Assembly (NCBI RefSeq): GCF_009765355.1
Contig: NZ_VTHK01000016.1
Location: 124,001 to 188,000 of the forward strand
Length of the DNA: 64,000 bases
Source of the DNA: Amycolatopsis anabasis
GTDB taxonomy: Bacteria; Actinomycetota; Actinomycetes; Mycobacteriales; Pseudonocardiaceae
Direction of reading: 5' to 3'
Every line of letters starts with the position of its first letter. Positions within the stretch are counted from its first letter, which is position 1. This document shows, piece by piece, positions 16,709 to 24,261 of the stretch. Under the pieces are notes generated by a model. That model was not told the origin of the DNA. It saw nothing but the letters and a program-made list of their open reading frames with translations, and searched no databases. The position numbers were made by a program, and so were the translations under genes.

Positions 16709-17412
16709 TGGGCCTCGACCCAAGTCAGGGCCGCGATCCGGCCGGTGGGCCGGTCTCGGCGGTAGCTGAACAGACTCTGCTCCTCCGCGGTGCAGCGCGG
16801 GTCGACGCCGATCTTGCCGACGCCCGCGTCCGCGAGCTGGCGCCAGAGCCCGGCCCGCAGGTCCAGCCCGGGTGTGCCCTTGCGCGTGCGGCAGGCGCTC
16901 CCGGGCAGGTGCGCCTCGACGTCCCGGGCCATGTCGTCGGGGACCTCGTAGCAGTCGCCGCAAACCGCCGGGCCGAGCAACGCCTCGATCCGGTGGGTCT
17001 GCGCTCCCGCGGTGCGCATCGCCTCCAGCGCCGCGAGCAGCACGCCGACGCGGGCGCCCACCCGGCCCGCGTGCACGGCGGCCACCACCCCAGCTTCGGC
17101 GTCGCCGAGCAACACCGGGACGCAGTCGGCGACGAGGACGACGACCGCGACGCCGGGCGTGGCGGTCACCAGGGCGTCGGTGGCCTCCGCGGGGCGGGTC
17201 TCCGTGCCGTCGACGATCGTGGCGGTGCGCCCGTGCACCTGTTCCATCCAGGCGAGCCGGTCCTCGCGCAGCCCGAGTTCGGACGCGAGGCGCTTGCGGT
17301 TGGCCGTGACCGCCGCGGGGTCGTCCCCGACGTGGTCACCGAGGTTGAACGAATCGAAGGGCGGTTTCGAGACACCGCCGTCCCTGGTCGTGACCACCCG
17401 ACGGACGCGCAA
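16705..17412 (-). CDS. pgeF: PgeF/YfiH-like laccase-domain protein
   Basis: 235 residues of the polyphenol oxidase/YfiH family. Members edit peptidoglycan precursors by removing wrongly incorporated L-Ser, or act as purine nucleoside hydrolases. Visible residues: MEQVHG, VLVADCVPVLL, VHAG and GPAVCGDCYEV, plus terminal DPRCTAEEQSLFSYRRD. The usual HAGWRG tract reads HAGRVGA here. The start is TTG at 17412 with GAGGGG seven bases upstream and an in-frame stop just before it. It is coupled to yggS by a 4-bp overlap and lies 106 bp after ftsZ. Confidence 0.88.
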   Translation of the reverse strand: MRVRRVVTTRDGGVSKPPFDSFNLGDHVGDDPAAVTANRKRLASELGLREDRLAWMEQVHGRTATIVDGTETRPAEATDALVTATPGVAVVVLVADCVPVLLGDAEAGVVAAVHAGRVGARVGVLLAALEAMRTAGAQTHRIEALLGPAVCGDCYEVPDDMARDVEAHLPGSACRTRKGTPGLDLRAGLWRQLADAGVGKIGVDPRCTAEEQSLFSYRRDRPTGRIAALTWVEAQ

Positions 17413-17518
17413 ACCAACCGCCCCTCATCCTCGCCGGACCGCTCCTCCCCGAAGCCTAGCGAAGGCCCGGATCCGGTCGGGCATCCCCGCACTCGCAAGG
17501 GAACCGGGCACTCACGAC

Positions 17519-18829
17519 TCAGCGGCGCATGAAAGGGGGAACGTCGACCTCGTCGTCGGAGGGGTCGTCGGTGACCGGGACCGCGCGGCCGGGCAGGTTG
17601 CCCTGTGCGCTCGGGAAGGCGTTGCGGGACGACGGCGGATAGCTCCGGCTGCCACCACCCGGCTGCGGCAACCCACCGGTCTGGCCCACACCGTTGCCCG
17701 CGGGCGCCGTCGGCGGCTGAGAACGCTGCTGCGCCACCGGGAACCCGTTGCCCGGGGTCGGCGGTGACTGCGCGGCTCCGGAGCCGTTCCCGCCGACCTG
17801 GCCCGCCTGCGCGGACGCCGTCGTCGACGGGGAAGACGACCGCGAGCCCACGGCGGGCGGGTCGAGCTTCTTGTGCGTCGGCGCACCGGCGTCGAATCCG
17901 GCCGCGATCACGGTCACCCGCACCTCGTCGCCGAGCGAGTCGTCGATGATCGTCCCGAAGATGATGTTGGCCTCGGGGTGTGCGGACTCCTGCACCAGCG
18001 AAGCGGCCTCGTTGATCTCGAACAGGCCGAGGTCCGAACCGCCCGCGATGGACAGCAGGGCGCCGTGGGCGCCGTCCATGGACGCCTCGAGCAGCGGCGA
18101 GTTGATCGCCTTCTCGGCGGCCTGCACGGCACGACCCTCGCCACGCGCCGAGCCGATCCCCATCAGCGCGCTGCCCGCACCGGACATCACGCTCTTCACG
18201 TCGGCGAAGTCCAGGTTGATCAGGCCGGGCGTGGTGATCAGATCGGTGATGCCCTGGACACCGGAGAGCAGCACCTCGTCGGCCGACCGGAACGCGTCCA
18301 TCAGGGACACGCCGATGTCGCCGAGCTGCAGCAGCCGGTCGTTCGGGATCACGATCAGCGTGTCGCATTCGTTGCGCAGGGCCTGGATGCCGTCCTCGGC
18401 CTGCTTGCTGCGCCGCTTGCCCTCGAAGGTGAACGGCCGGGTCACCACGCCGATGGTGAGCGCGCCGAGCTTGCGGGCGATCTGCGCGACGACCGGCGCG
18501 CCGCCGGTGCCGGTGCCACCGCCCTCGCCGGCGGTCACGAAGACCATGTCGGCGCCCTTGATGACCTCTTCGATCTCCTCGCGGTGGTCCTCGGCCGCGC
18601 GCTGCCCCACCTCGGGGGCGGCACCGGCGCCGAGGCCGCGGGTCAGTTCGCGGCCGATGTCGAGCTTGACGTCGGCATCGGACATCAGCAGAGCCTGCGC
18701 GTCGGTGTTCACCGCGATGAACTCGACACCCTTGAGGCCGACCTCGATCATGCGGTTCACGGCGTTCACGCCGCCGCCGCCGATACCGACGACCTTGATC
18801 ACCGCAAGGTAGTTGTGCGGGGGCGTCAT
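17519..18829 (-). CDS. ftsZ: Cell division GTPase FtsZ
   Basis: 436 residues. The tubulin-like GTPase core (8-315) has the signature GGGTGTG at residues 103-109 and VVGIGGGG at 13-20. A long Pro/Gln/Ser-rich linker (320-420) and the terminal DDEVDVPPFMRR peptide bind SepF and other partners in this phylum. It polymerises into the Z-ring. Unlike the common actinobacterial order, ftsQ does not directly precede it; rskA does, 218 bp upstream on the same strand. Confidence 0.98.
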   Translation of the reverse strand: MTPPHNYLAVIKVVGIGGGGVNAVNRMIEVGLKGVEFIAVNTDAQALLMSDADVKLDIGRELTRGLGAGAAPEVGQRAAEDHREEIEEVIKGADMVFVTAGEGGGTGTGGAPVVAQIARKLGALTIGVVTRPFTFEGKRRSKQAEDGIQALRNECDTLIVIPNDRLLQLGDIGVSLMDAFRSADEVLLSGVQGITDLITTPGLINLDFADVKSVMSGAGSALMGIGSARGEGRAVQAAEKAINSPLLEASMDGAHGALLSIAGGSDLGLFEINEAASLVQESAHPEANIIFGTIIDDSLGDEVRVTVIAAGFDAGAPTHKKLDPPAVGSRSSSPSTTASAQAGQVGGNGSGAAQSPPTPGNGFPVAQQRSQPPTAPAGNGVGQTGGLPQPGGGSRSYPPSSRNAFPSAQGNLPGRAVPVTDDPSDDEVDVPPFMRR

Positions 18830-18880
18830 CGGGTCCGCCTTCCTGATCGTGACTACTCGTGTTGCTCGCTGGCGCCCAAA

Positions 18881-18916
18881 CCCTCAACCTCAACTTGAGG
18901 GCGAGAGTTATGTCAA
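18881..18916 (-). promoter_or_regulatory. ftsZ upstream region with dyad
   Basis: A TTGACA hexamer (minus strand, 18911-18916) precedes by 9 bp a dyad CCCTCAA-N7-TTGAGGG (18881-18901). The dyad lies about 52-72 bp before the ftsZ start and would overlap the -10/spacer zone of that promoter. The binding factor is unknown. The rest of the rskA-ftsZ gap (18917-19047) shows no gene. Confidence 0.5.
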
Positions 18917-19047
18917 CTACCAACGTTGTTGCAGGACGGTAGGCATCCGACAGGTCCGAATCCAGCAGCCACGCCGTGTGTCGCAGAACGTGTTTCGCCA
19001 CAACACCTTTCGCGTGAAGGTGCGTAACGCCAGAAAAACCCGCTGGC

Positions 19048-19800
19048 TCACACAAACATAACGAGAAATGGGTTCGTCGTGGGACCCGGTGAACCACCTT
19101 GCGGTTCCACGGTCACGGCCACCTGCCGGGCGCCTTCGACCCCGTTGATCAGCACGATTCCGTCCGCGGGCAGCAGTCCGGCCGAGCGGGGCGGTTCACC
19201 GGGCGCCATCAGCCAGACCTGGTAATCGCGGTTCGGCGGGCGCTGTGGGAGCCGGGCAGCCAGGAACAGCAGCCTGTTCTGCGACGGCGACAGCACGACC
19301 GTGCCCGAACCGCCGATCCCGGACTCGCCGCGCGCCGTGCGGGCGTCCGGCGCGGCCAGCAGCTCCGCCACCGGCGCGTACCGCTGCCGCGCCTGCTCGA
19401 CCTGCCGCTCGGCGGCGGTCAGCTGGTCCTGCCGGTGCAGGGCGATCCCGCCGAAGATCCCGGCCAGCGCGAGCCCGACCACCGCCGCGGCGGCCGCCAG
19501 GCCAAGCGCCCACCGCGGCACCCGCGCGCCGCCGCGGGACCGCTGCCCCGGCTCCGGTTTCGCCGACGGCGGCAGCTGCCGGGTGCTCGCGACCTCGGCG
19601 AGCACCCGGTCCTTCAGCGGCGCGGGCGGGTCCTGCCCGACCGCCTCGCCCAGCCGGGCCGCGGTCGCCCGCAGTTCGCGGACCTCCTGGGCGCAGGCCG
19701 GACATTCGGCGAGGTGCCGCCGGAACCGCGCGCGTTCGGGCTCGTCGAGCGCGTCCAGCGCGTAGGCGCCGGACAAGGCGTGCAGATCTCCCTGAGTCAC
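19048..19800 (-). CDS. rskA: Anti-sigma-K factor RskA
   Basis: 250 residues: a zinc-binding anti-sigma domain with H29-x3-C33-x2-C36 (HLAECPAC), a Pro-rich linker, one membrane helix (about 97-120) and an extracytoplasmic RskA domain (NRDYQVWLMAPGEPP). It should hold SigK at the membrane until regulated proteolysis. The GTG start at 19800 overlaps the sigK stop by 4 bp. It is the last gene before ftsZ on this strand, so read-through into ftsZ is possible. Confidence 0.93.
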   Translation of the reverse strand: MTQGDLHALSGAYALDALDEPERARFRRHLAECPACAQEVRELRATAARLGEAVGQDPPAPLKDRVLAEVASTRQLPPSAKPEPGQRSRGGARVPRWALGLAAAAAVVGLALAGIFGGIALHRQDQLTAAERQVEQARQRYAPVAELLAAPDARTARGESGIGGSGTVVLSPSQNRLLFLAARLPQRPPNRDYQVWLMAPGEPPRSAGLLPADGIVLINGVEGARQVAVTVEPQGGSPGPTTNPFLVMFV

Positions 19801-20399
19801 GCGAGCACCCCCAGACAGTCCCGCAGCCGGATCAGACCGTCCCGCAACCGGGTCTTGACGGTGCCCAGCGGGGCCGAGAGCACCTCGGCGACCTCGCGAT
19901 AGGTGTACCCTTGGTAGTACGCCAGCAGCACGGATTCGCGCTGCAGTTCGGTCAGCTGCGCGAGGCACCGGCGCACCTGCCGCCGCTCCAGCCGCCCGGT
20001 GACCGCCTCGGTCACCTCGTCGAACGGGCGATCTCGCCCGGCCTCGAAGGTCGCCTTCCGTTCCCGTTCGGTGCTCGCCCGCGCGGAACGGACCCGGTCC
20101 ACCGCTCGGCGATGCGCCAGCGTCAGCGCCCAGTTCAGCGCGCTGCCCTTGGCCGCGGAGTACCGCGGGGCGGTGCGCCAGAGCTCGACGAGCACCTCCT
20201 GGGCCACCTCCTCGGACTGCGCGGCGTCGCGCACGATCCGGCGCACCAGCCCGAAGATCGGCCCGGCGAGCAGCCCGTAGAGCCGCTCGAACGCCCGCTC
20301 GTCCCCCTTGGCGACCTCGGCCAGCAACTGCTCGGCGGTCGGCTCCGCGTATTCGCGGTCATCCGGTCCGAACGGAGTCGGCCGTGCCGGCTCGTCCAT
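19797..20399 (-). CDS. sigK: ECF sigma factor SigK
   Basis: 200 residues: sigma region 2 (about 35-105, with FGLVRRIVRDAAQSEEVAQEV and the region 2.4-like YSAAKGSALNWALTLAHRRAVDRVRS) and region 4 (about 140-195, LTELQRESVLLAYYQGYTYREVAEVL, then APLGTVKTRLRDGL). The adjacent rskA confirms the SigK class. A SigK-type promoter lies in the 67-bp leader, consistent with autoregulation. GAGGAGG stands upstream of the ATG. In mycobacteria SigK controls exported antigens and redox-responsive genes; the regulon here is unknown. Confidence 0.92.
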   Translation of the reverse strand: MDEPARPTPFGPDDREYAEPTAEQLLAEVAKGDERAFERLYGLLAGPIFGLVRRIVRDAAQSEEVAQEVLVELWRTAPRYSAAKGSALNWALTLAHRRAVDRVRSARASTERERKATFEAGRDRPFDEVTEAVTGRLERRQVRRCLAQLTELQRESVLLAYYQGYTYREVAEVLSAPLGTVKTRLRDGLIRLRDCLGVLA

Positions 20400-20432
20400 G
20401 CGCGCCTCCTCGGGCCCCTGGGTCGCACGGGT

Positions 20433-20459
20433 ATTCGGCGCGGCCGCCGGATCGGATGG
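20433..20459 (-). promoter_or_regulatory. SigK-type autoregulatory promoter
   Basis: On the minus strand CCATCC (-35, 20459-20454) and CCGAAT (-10, 20438-20433) are separated by 15 bp. These hexamers equal the mycobacterial SigK consensus as recalled; the spacer is 1-3 bp shorter than usual. It lies between the DUF664 gene stop and the sigK ATG. Confidence 0.65.
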
Positions 20460-20466
20460 GTGCCGG

Positions 20467-20976
20467 TCACTCCCCGACGAGGCCGTCGGTCAGTTCCCGC
20501 AGCAGGTCGAGGTGGCCGGCGTGCCGCGCGGTCTCCTCGACCATGTGCGCGACCACCCAGTGCACGCTCACCGCGCGGTCGCCGCGGAAGGTGACCACCT
20601 TGTCGAAATCGAGCCCGGCCAGGATCTCCCGGCTCCGCCGGCATTCCTGCTCGTATTCGGCGAGCAGTCGCGCGATCGGTGTCCGCATCGCGCGCCGGAA
20701 CTCGGCGTCGGGATCCTCGGCGAACGCCTCGCGCCACCGGTCCGGCTTCCCGGCGAGGACGATGCTGAACCAGTACTCCTCGACGAAGGTGAGGTGCCCG
20801 AGGAGCCCGGCGATCGTGGTCAGCTCGCTCGGCACGAGCGAACGCCGCGCCTGTTCGTCGGTCAGCCCGCCGCACTTCCACACCACCGTCGCGCGGTGGA
20901 AGTCGAGGAAACCGGTCAGCTGCTCGCGCTGCGAGCCGACCATCGGCGGTTCGGGACGCGCGGGTTCGGCACTCAT
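20467..20976 (-). CDS. DinB/DUF664 family protein
   Basis: 169 residues of the DinB-like four-helix bundle superfamily (DUF664 branch, often linked to mycothiol-dependent enzymes). Features are an N-terminal REQLTGFLDFHRATVVWKCGGL helix, a conserved LLGHLTFVEEYWF metal-site histidine region and a C-terminal HWVVAHMVEETARHAGHLDLLRE. The spaced histidines fit a divalent-metal centre. The substrate is unknown. It lies upstream of sigK on the same strand and divergent from the OhrR-like gene, in a redox-themed block inserted within the dcw cluster. Confidence 0.82.
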   Translation of the reverse strand: MSAEPARPEPPMVGSQREQLTGFLDFHRATVVWKCGGLTDEQARRSLVPSELTTIAGLLGHLTFVEEYWFSIVLAGKPDRWREAFAEDPDAEFRRAMRTPIARLLAEYEQECRRSREILAGLDFDKVVTFRGDRAVSVHWVVAHMVEETARHAGHLDLLRELTDGLVGE

Positions 20977-21027
20977 GCGGGCAAGTCTGCCGGTGGCCGC
21001 GGGCTGCCGCGACCCACTTTCGCCCAT

Positions 21028-21061
21028 TTACATTGCGTGCGATGTAATCGAGGGCTATGTT
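21028..21061 (+). promoter_or_regulatory. Operator and leaderless promoter of the ohrR-like gene
   Basis: TTACAT (21028-21033) and ATGTAA (21042-21047) form a dyad over a TTGCGT -35 (21033-21038). A 17-bp spacer leads to TATGTT (21056-21061). Counting its last base as -7 puts +1 at 21068, exactly the A of the ATG, so the transcript should be leaderless. The dyad resembles OhrR/MarR operators. Confidence 0.72.
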
Positions 21062-21067
21062 GTTGGC

Positions 21068-21526
21068 ATGTCGTCCACCGATCCCCGCCGCGAGCTGCTC
21101 CTCGAAGAGCAGGCGTGCTTCGCGCTCTACTCGGCGTCGCGGGCGGTCACCGACGTGTACCGCCCGCTGCTCGCCGAACTCGGCCTCACCTACCCGCAGT
21201 ACCTGGTGCTGCTGGTGCTGTGGGAACGCGATTCCCGGCCGGTCAAGGAAATCGGCGAGGCGCTGCAGCTCGACTACGGCACCCTGTCCCCGCTGCTCAA
21301 ACGGCTCGAAGCGAACGGCCTGGTGACCCGTCACCGGCTGGCCAGCGACGAGCGCAGCGTGGCGATCGGGCTGACCGGACGCGGGCGGGAACTGCGCGAG
21401 CGGGCCGCCGGGATCCCCTCGGCGATCGGCTGCGCGCTCGGACTGGACGACGAGGCAAGGCGGGAACTCATCACCACGCTGCGGTCCATCACCGCGTCGA
21501 CCCGCACCACCACCGAAGGAACCTGA
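21068..21526 (+). CDS. MarR/OhrR-type peroxide-sensing repressor
   Basis: 152 residues with a winged-helix MarR domain. The N-terminal QACFALYSASRAV contains C17, at the place of the reactive cysteine of OhrR sensors; TYPQYLVLLVLWE and LDYGTLSPLLKRLEANGLV form the DNA-binding region. It should repress itself and the OsmC gene until oxidised by organic hydroperoxides. A dyad operator overlaps its -35, and OsmC follows 10 bp downstream in the same operon. Confidence 0.88.
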   Translation: MSSTDPRRELLLEEQACFALYSASRAVTDVYRPLLAELGLTYPQYLVLLVLWERDSRPVKEIGEALQLDYGTLSPLLKRLEANGLVTRHRLASDERSVAIGLTGRGRELRERAAGIPSAIGCALGLDDEARRELITTLRSITASTRTTTEGT

Positions 21527-21536
21527 GGAGACAGCT

Positions 21537-21971
21537 ATGCCAAGCCGCGACGCCACCACGCACTGGGAGGGTGGCCTGCAGGCCGGTACCGGGAACGTCA
21601 CCCTGGACTCGTCCAACGCGGGTCAGTTCGACGTGTCCTTCCCGACCCGGGCGGGCAACCCGGACGGCCAGACCAGCCCCGAGGAACTGCTCGCCGCCGC
21701 GCATTCGGCGTGCCTGGCGATGAACTTCTCCGGCGTCCTGGAGGCCGACAACCTCAAACCGGAGAGCATCGACGTGAGCGCCGAGGTCACCCTGGGCCCG
21801 GCCAAGGGCGGCGGATTCGAGATCAGTGGCATCGCGATCACGCTGCGCGCCCAGGTCCCCGGCGTGGACGCGGACAAGTTCGCCGAACTCGCCGCCACCG
21901 CCGAGAAAACCTGCCCGGTGAGCAAGGCCCTCGCCGGCACCACCATCACCCTGGACGCCGCCCTCGCCTGA
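21537..21971 (+). CDS. osmC: OsmC-family peroxiredoxin
   Basis: 144 residues. The two redox cysteines are C59 (AAAHSACLAM) and C126 (KTCPVSKAL), at the usual spacing for OsmC/Ohr thiol peroxidases that reduce organic hydroperoxides. The sequence is closer to the OsmC than the Ohr branch. GAGGAG precedes the ATG. It is co-transcribed with the MarR-type repressor and followed at 8 bp by a long palindrome. Confidence 0.92.
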   Translation: MPSRDATTHWEGGLQAGTGNVTLDSSNAGQFDVSFPTRAGNPDGQTSPEELLAAAHSACLAMNFSGVLEADNLKPESIDVSAEVTLGPAKGGGFEISGIAITLRAQVPGVDADKFAELAATAEKTCPVSKALAGTTITLDAALA

Positions 21972-21978
21972 GGCTCTC

Positions 21979-22033
21979 TTTCATGAGGGGACCCCTCCGG
22001 ACAAATTTTGTCTGGAGGGGTCCCCTCATGAAA
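21979..22033. terminator. 55-bp palindrome, copy 1
   Basis: 25-bp arms (TTTCATGAGGGGACCCCTCC...) with one mismatch around a 5-base loop, placed between the converging osmC and ftsQ genes and ending 3 bp before the ftsQ stop. A near-identical element lies at 38550-38604. Probably a bidirectional terminator belonging to a dispersed palindrome family. Confidence 0.8.
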
Positions 22034-22036
22034 CCG

Positions 22037-22846
22037 TCAGGAGACCGTGGGCAGTTCGGGGCTGGAGACGTCGTAGGTCTTGCCTTCGCGGGTGAGCAGG
22101 GCGGCGAGGACCTTCGCCTTCCGCTCGGTCTGTTCCGCGTCGCCCCAGCGGACGACCTTGCCGTTGGCCAGGGTGAGTTCGACGCTGCCGGGTGTCACCG
22201 CGCCGGCCGCGGTGACCTGGGACCGCAGTTGCTCCGGAACGGCCGCGAGCACGGCCGTCACCGCCCGGGTCGGCGCGTCGTCCGGGGCGACGCGCGCCAG
22301 CTTCAGCTGCGGCAGGCCGCCGGGTTTCTCTTTCACCGTCTTGAAATCGACGCCCGTACCGTCGACCAGGTGGATGCCGCCGTCCCGCTCGAAGTACCCC
22401 ATGGCGGTGCGCTCGGTGATCTCGATTTCGATCGTGGACGGCCAGGACCGGGACACCTCGGCGGTGGCGACCCCGGGCATCGCGGCCACCCGGTCGCGGA
22501 TCTCGGCGGTGTCCACGCGCAGCATGGCCCGCCGGTCCGGGACCGCGGCCACCGCCCGCACCTGGTCCGCCGACACGCTGTTCGCGCCGAGCACCTCGAC
22601 CGAACGCACACCGAGCAGCGAGGTGAAGAACAGCAGGTAGACGACCGCGGCCACGGTGACCACGCTGAGCAGCGCCACCCACCGCCGCCGCAACGCCCGC
22701 TGCCGGGTCGGCCGGGTGCCGGTCTTCTGCCGCGCGCTCTGCGGGCGGCGGCCACGGCGGCGCCCGGCGGAGTTCGGCGCCGGGCGGCGGCGGTTCTCGT
22801 CGCCCGGCCTGCTCCGCTCGCCGGTGCGCTCCCTGGTCGCCCGCAT
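22037..22846 (-). CDS. ftsQ: Cell division protein FtsQ
   Basis: 269 residues: a basic cytoplasmic N-terminus (1-55), one membrane helix (about 56-78), a POTRA domain (LGVRSVEVLGANSVSADQV) and the FtsQ domain (VSRSWPSTIEIEITERTAMGYF, then the GTGVDF region). It links early and late divisome proteins (FtsB/L, FtsW/I). It is five bases downstream of murC. In most actinobacteria ftsZ follows directly; here a 3.2-kb block intervenes. Confidence 0.95.
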   Translation of the reverse strand: MRATRERTGERSRPGDENRRRPAPNSAGRRRGRRPQSARQKTGTRPTRQRALRRRWVALLSVVTVAAVVYLLFFTSLLGVRSVEVLGANSVSADQVRAVAAVPDRRAMLRVDTAEIRDRVAAMPGVATAEVSRSWPSTIEIEITERTAMGYFERDGGIHLVDGTGVDFKTVKEKPGGLPQLKLARVAPDDAPTRAVTAVLAAVPEQLRSQVTAAGAVTPGSVELTLANGKVVRWGDAEQTERKAKVLAALLTREGKTYDVSSPELPTVS

Positions 22847-22851
22847 CCGCC

Positions 22852-24261
22852 TCAGCCCTCGCTACGGCGGTCCAGCTCGGCGATGATCTCCGGCCCGAGC
22901 TGCGTCACGTCCCCCGCGCCCATGGTGACCACCAGGTCACCCGGCCCGGCCAGGTCCGCGGCCAGCGTCGCGGCCCGGTCGAACGCCGGTTCGTAGTGCG
23001 CCTTGGCGTCGGTGATCTGGTCGGCGATCAGCGCGCCGGTGACCCCGGGCTCCGGTTCCTCGCGGGCGCCGTAGACGTCCAGCACCACGACCTCGTCGGC
23101 GAGGCCGAGCGCCTTGGCGAACTCGGCGCTGAACGTCTTGGTCCGCGAGTACAGGTGCGGCTGGAACACCACCACGACCCGGCCCGGTCCCGCGGCGTGC
23201 CGGACGGCCCGCAGCTGCGCGTCGACCTCGGTCGGGTGGTGGGCGTAGTCGTCGTACACCCGCACGTCGCCGGAGCGGCCCTTGAACTCGAACCGCCGCC
23301 GCACCCCGCCGAACGCGGCCAGCCCCTCGGCGAGCCCGTCGACCGGGGCGCCCAGCTCCACCCCGGCGAGCAGCGCGGCCACCGCGTTGAACGCCATGTG
23401 CTCGCCGGGCACCGCGACCTTGACGTCGATCTCGTTGCCCTGCAAGGAAATGCGCACGACCCCGCCGTCGTCGCCCGGGGTGTAGGCGAGCACGCGTGCG
23501 TCACCGGATTCGGTCACCGAGCGGCCGTACCGGCGCACCCGGACGCCCTCGGCCTCCGCGCGCGCGGCCAGTTCGGCGGCCGGGCCGTCGTCGGCGCAGA
23601 CGATCAGCACGCCGCCCGGTTCGATGCGCCGCGCGAACTCGGTGAACACCGCGACATACGCTTCGGCGGTGCCGTGATGGTCGAGGTGGTCCGGTTCGAC
23701 GTTCGTCACCACCGCCACCGACGGCGAGTAGGTCAGGAACGAACCGTCGCTCTCGTCGGCCTCGGCGACGAAGATCCCGCCCTCACCGTGGTGCGCGTTC
23801 GCCCCGGACTCGTTGAGGTCGCCGCCGATCGCGAACGACGGATCGAGGCGACAGTGCTGCAACGCGACGGTGAGCATCGACGTCGTCGAGGTCTTGCCGT
23901 GTGTTCCGGCGATGCAGGCGACCCGGTGCCCGGTCATCAGGGCGGCCAGTGCTTCGGCGCGGTGCAGCACGGTGATGCCGCGTTCGCGCGCCGCCACCAG
24001 TTCCGGGTTGGTCTCCTTGATGGCGGTGGACACGATCACCGCGGACGGGCCGCCGTCGAAGGCGTCCAGGTTCTCCGCGCGCTGGCCGATCGCGATCTCG
24101 GCGCCCTGCGCGCGCAGGGTGAGGAAGGTGCGGGAATCCTTGGCGTCCGAACCGGACACCCGCGCCCCGCGGGCGAGCAGGATGCGGGCGATCCCGCTCA
24201 TCCCGGCGCCGCCGATGCCGATCAGATGCGCCCGGCTCAACACTTCGGGGACGTTGCTCAT
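22852..24261 (-). CDS. murC: UDP-N-acetylmuramate-L-alanine ligase MurC
   Basis: 469 residues of the Mur ligase family: N-terminal Rossmann-like domain (HLIGIGGAGMSGIARIL), ATP-binding loop (CIAGTHGKTSTTSM), and C-terminal domain with VYDDYAHHPTEV and FQPHLYSRTKTF. It adds L-Ala to UDP-MurNAc in the cytoplasm. The ATG at 24261 overlaps the murG stop by 4 bp. Confidence 0.97.
   Translation of the reverse strand: MSNVPEVLSRAHLIGIGGAGMSGIARILLARGARVSGSDAKDSRTFLTLRAQGAEIAIGQRAENLDAFDGGPSAVIVSTAIKETNPELVAARERGITVLHRAEALAALMTGHRVACIAGTHGKTSTTSMLTVALQHCRLDPSFAIGGDLNESGANAHHGEGGIFVAEADESDGSFLTYSPSVAVVTNVEPDHLDHHGTAEAYVAVFTEFARRIEPGGVLIVCADDGPAAELAARAEAEGVRVRRYGRSVTESGDARVLAYTPGDDGGVVRISLQGNEIDVKVAVPGEHMAFNAVAALLAGVELGAPVDGLAEGLAAFGGVRRRFEFKGRSGDVRVYDDYAHHPTEVDAQLRAVRHAAGPGRVVVVFQPHLYSRTKTFSAEFAKALGLADEVVVLDVYGAREEPEPGVTGALIADQITDAKAHYEPAFDRAATLAADLAGPGDLVVTMGAGDVTQLGPEIIAELDRRSEG

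Noticed and set aside
18881..18901. SoxR box in front of ftsZ
   Set aside because: Half-sites match but the core is 19 bp rather than 18 and no SoxR gene or typical target context is present; reported only as an unassigned dyad.
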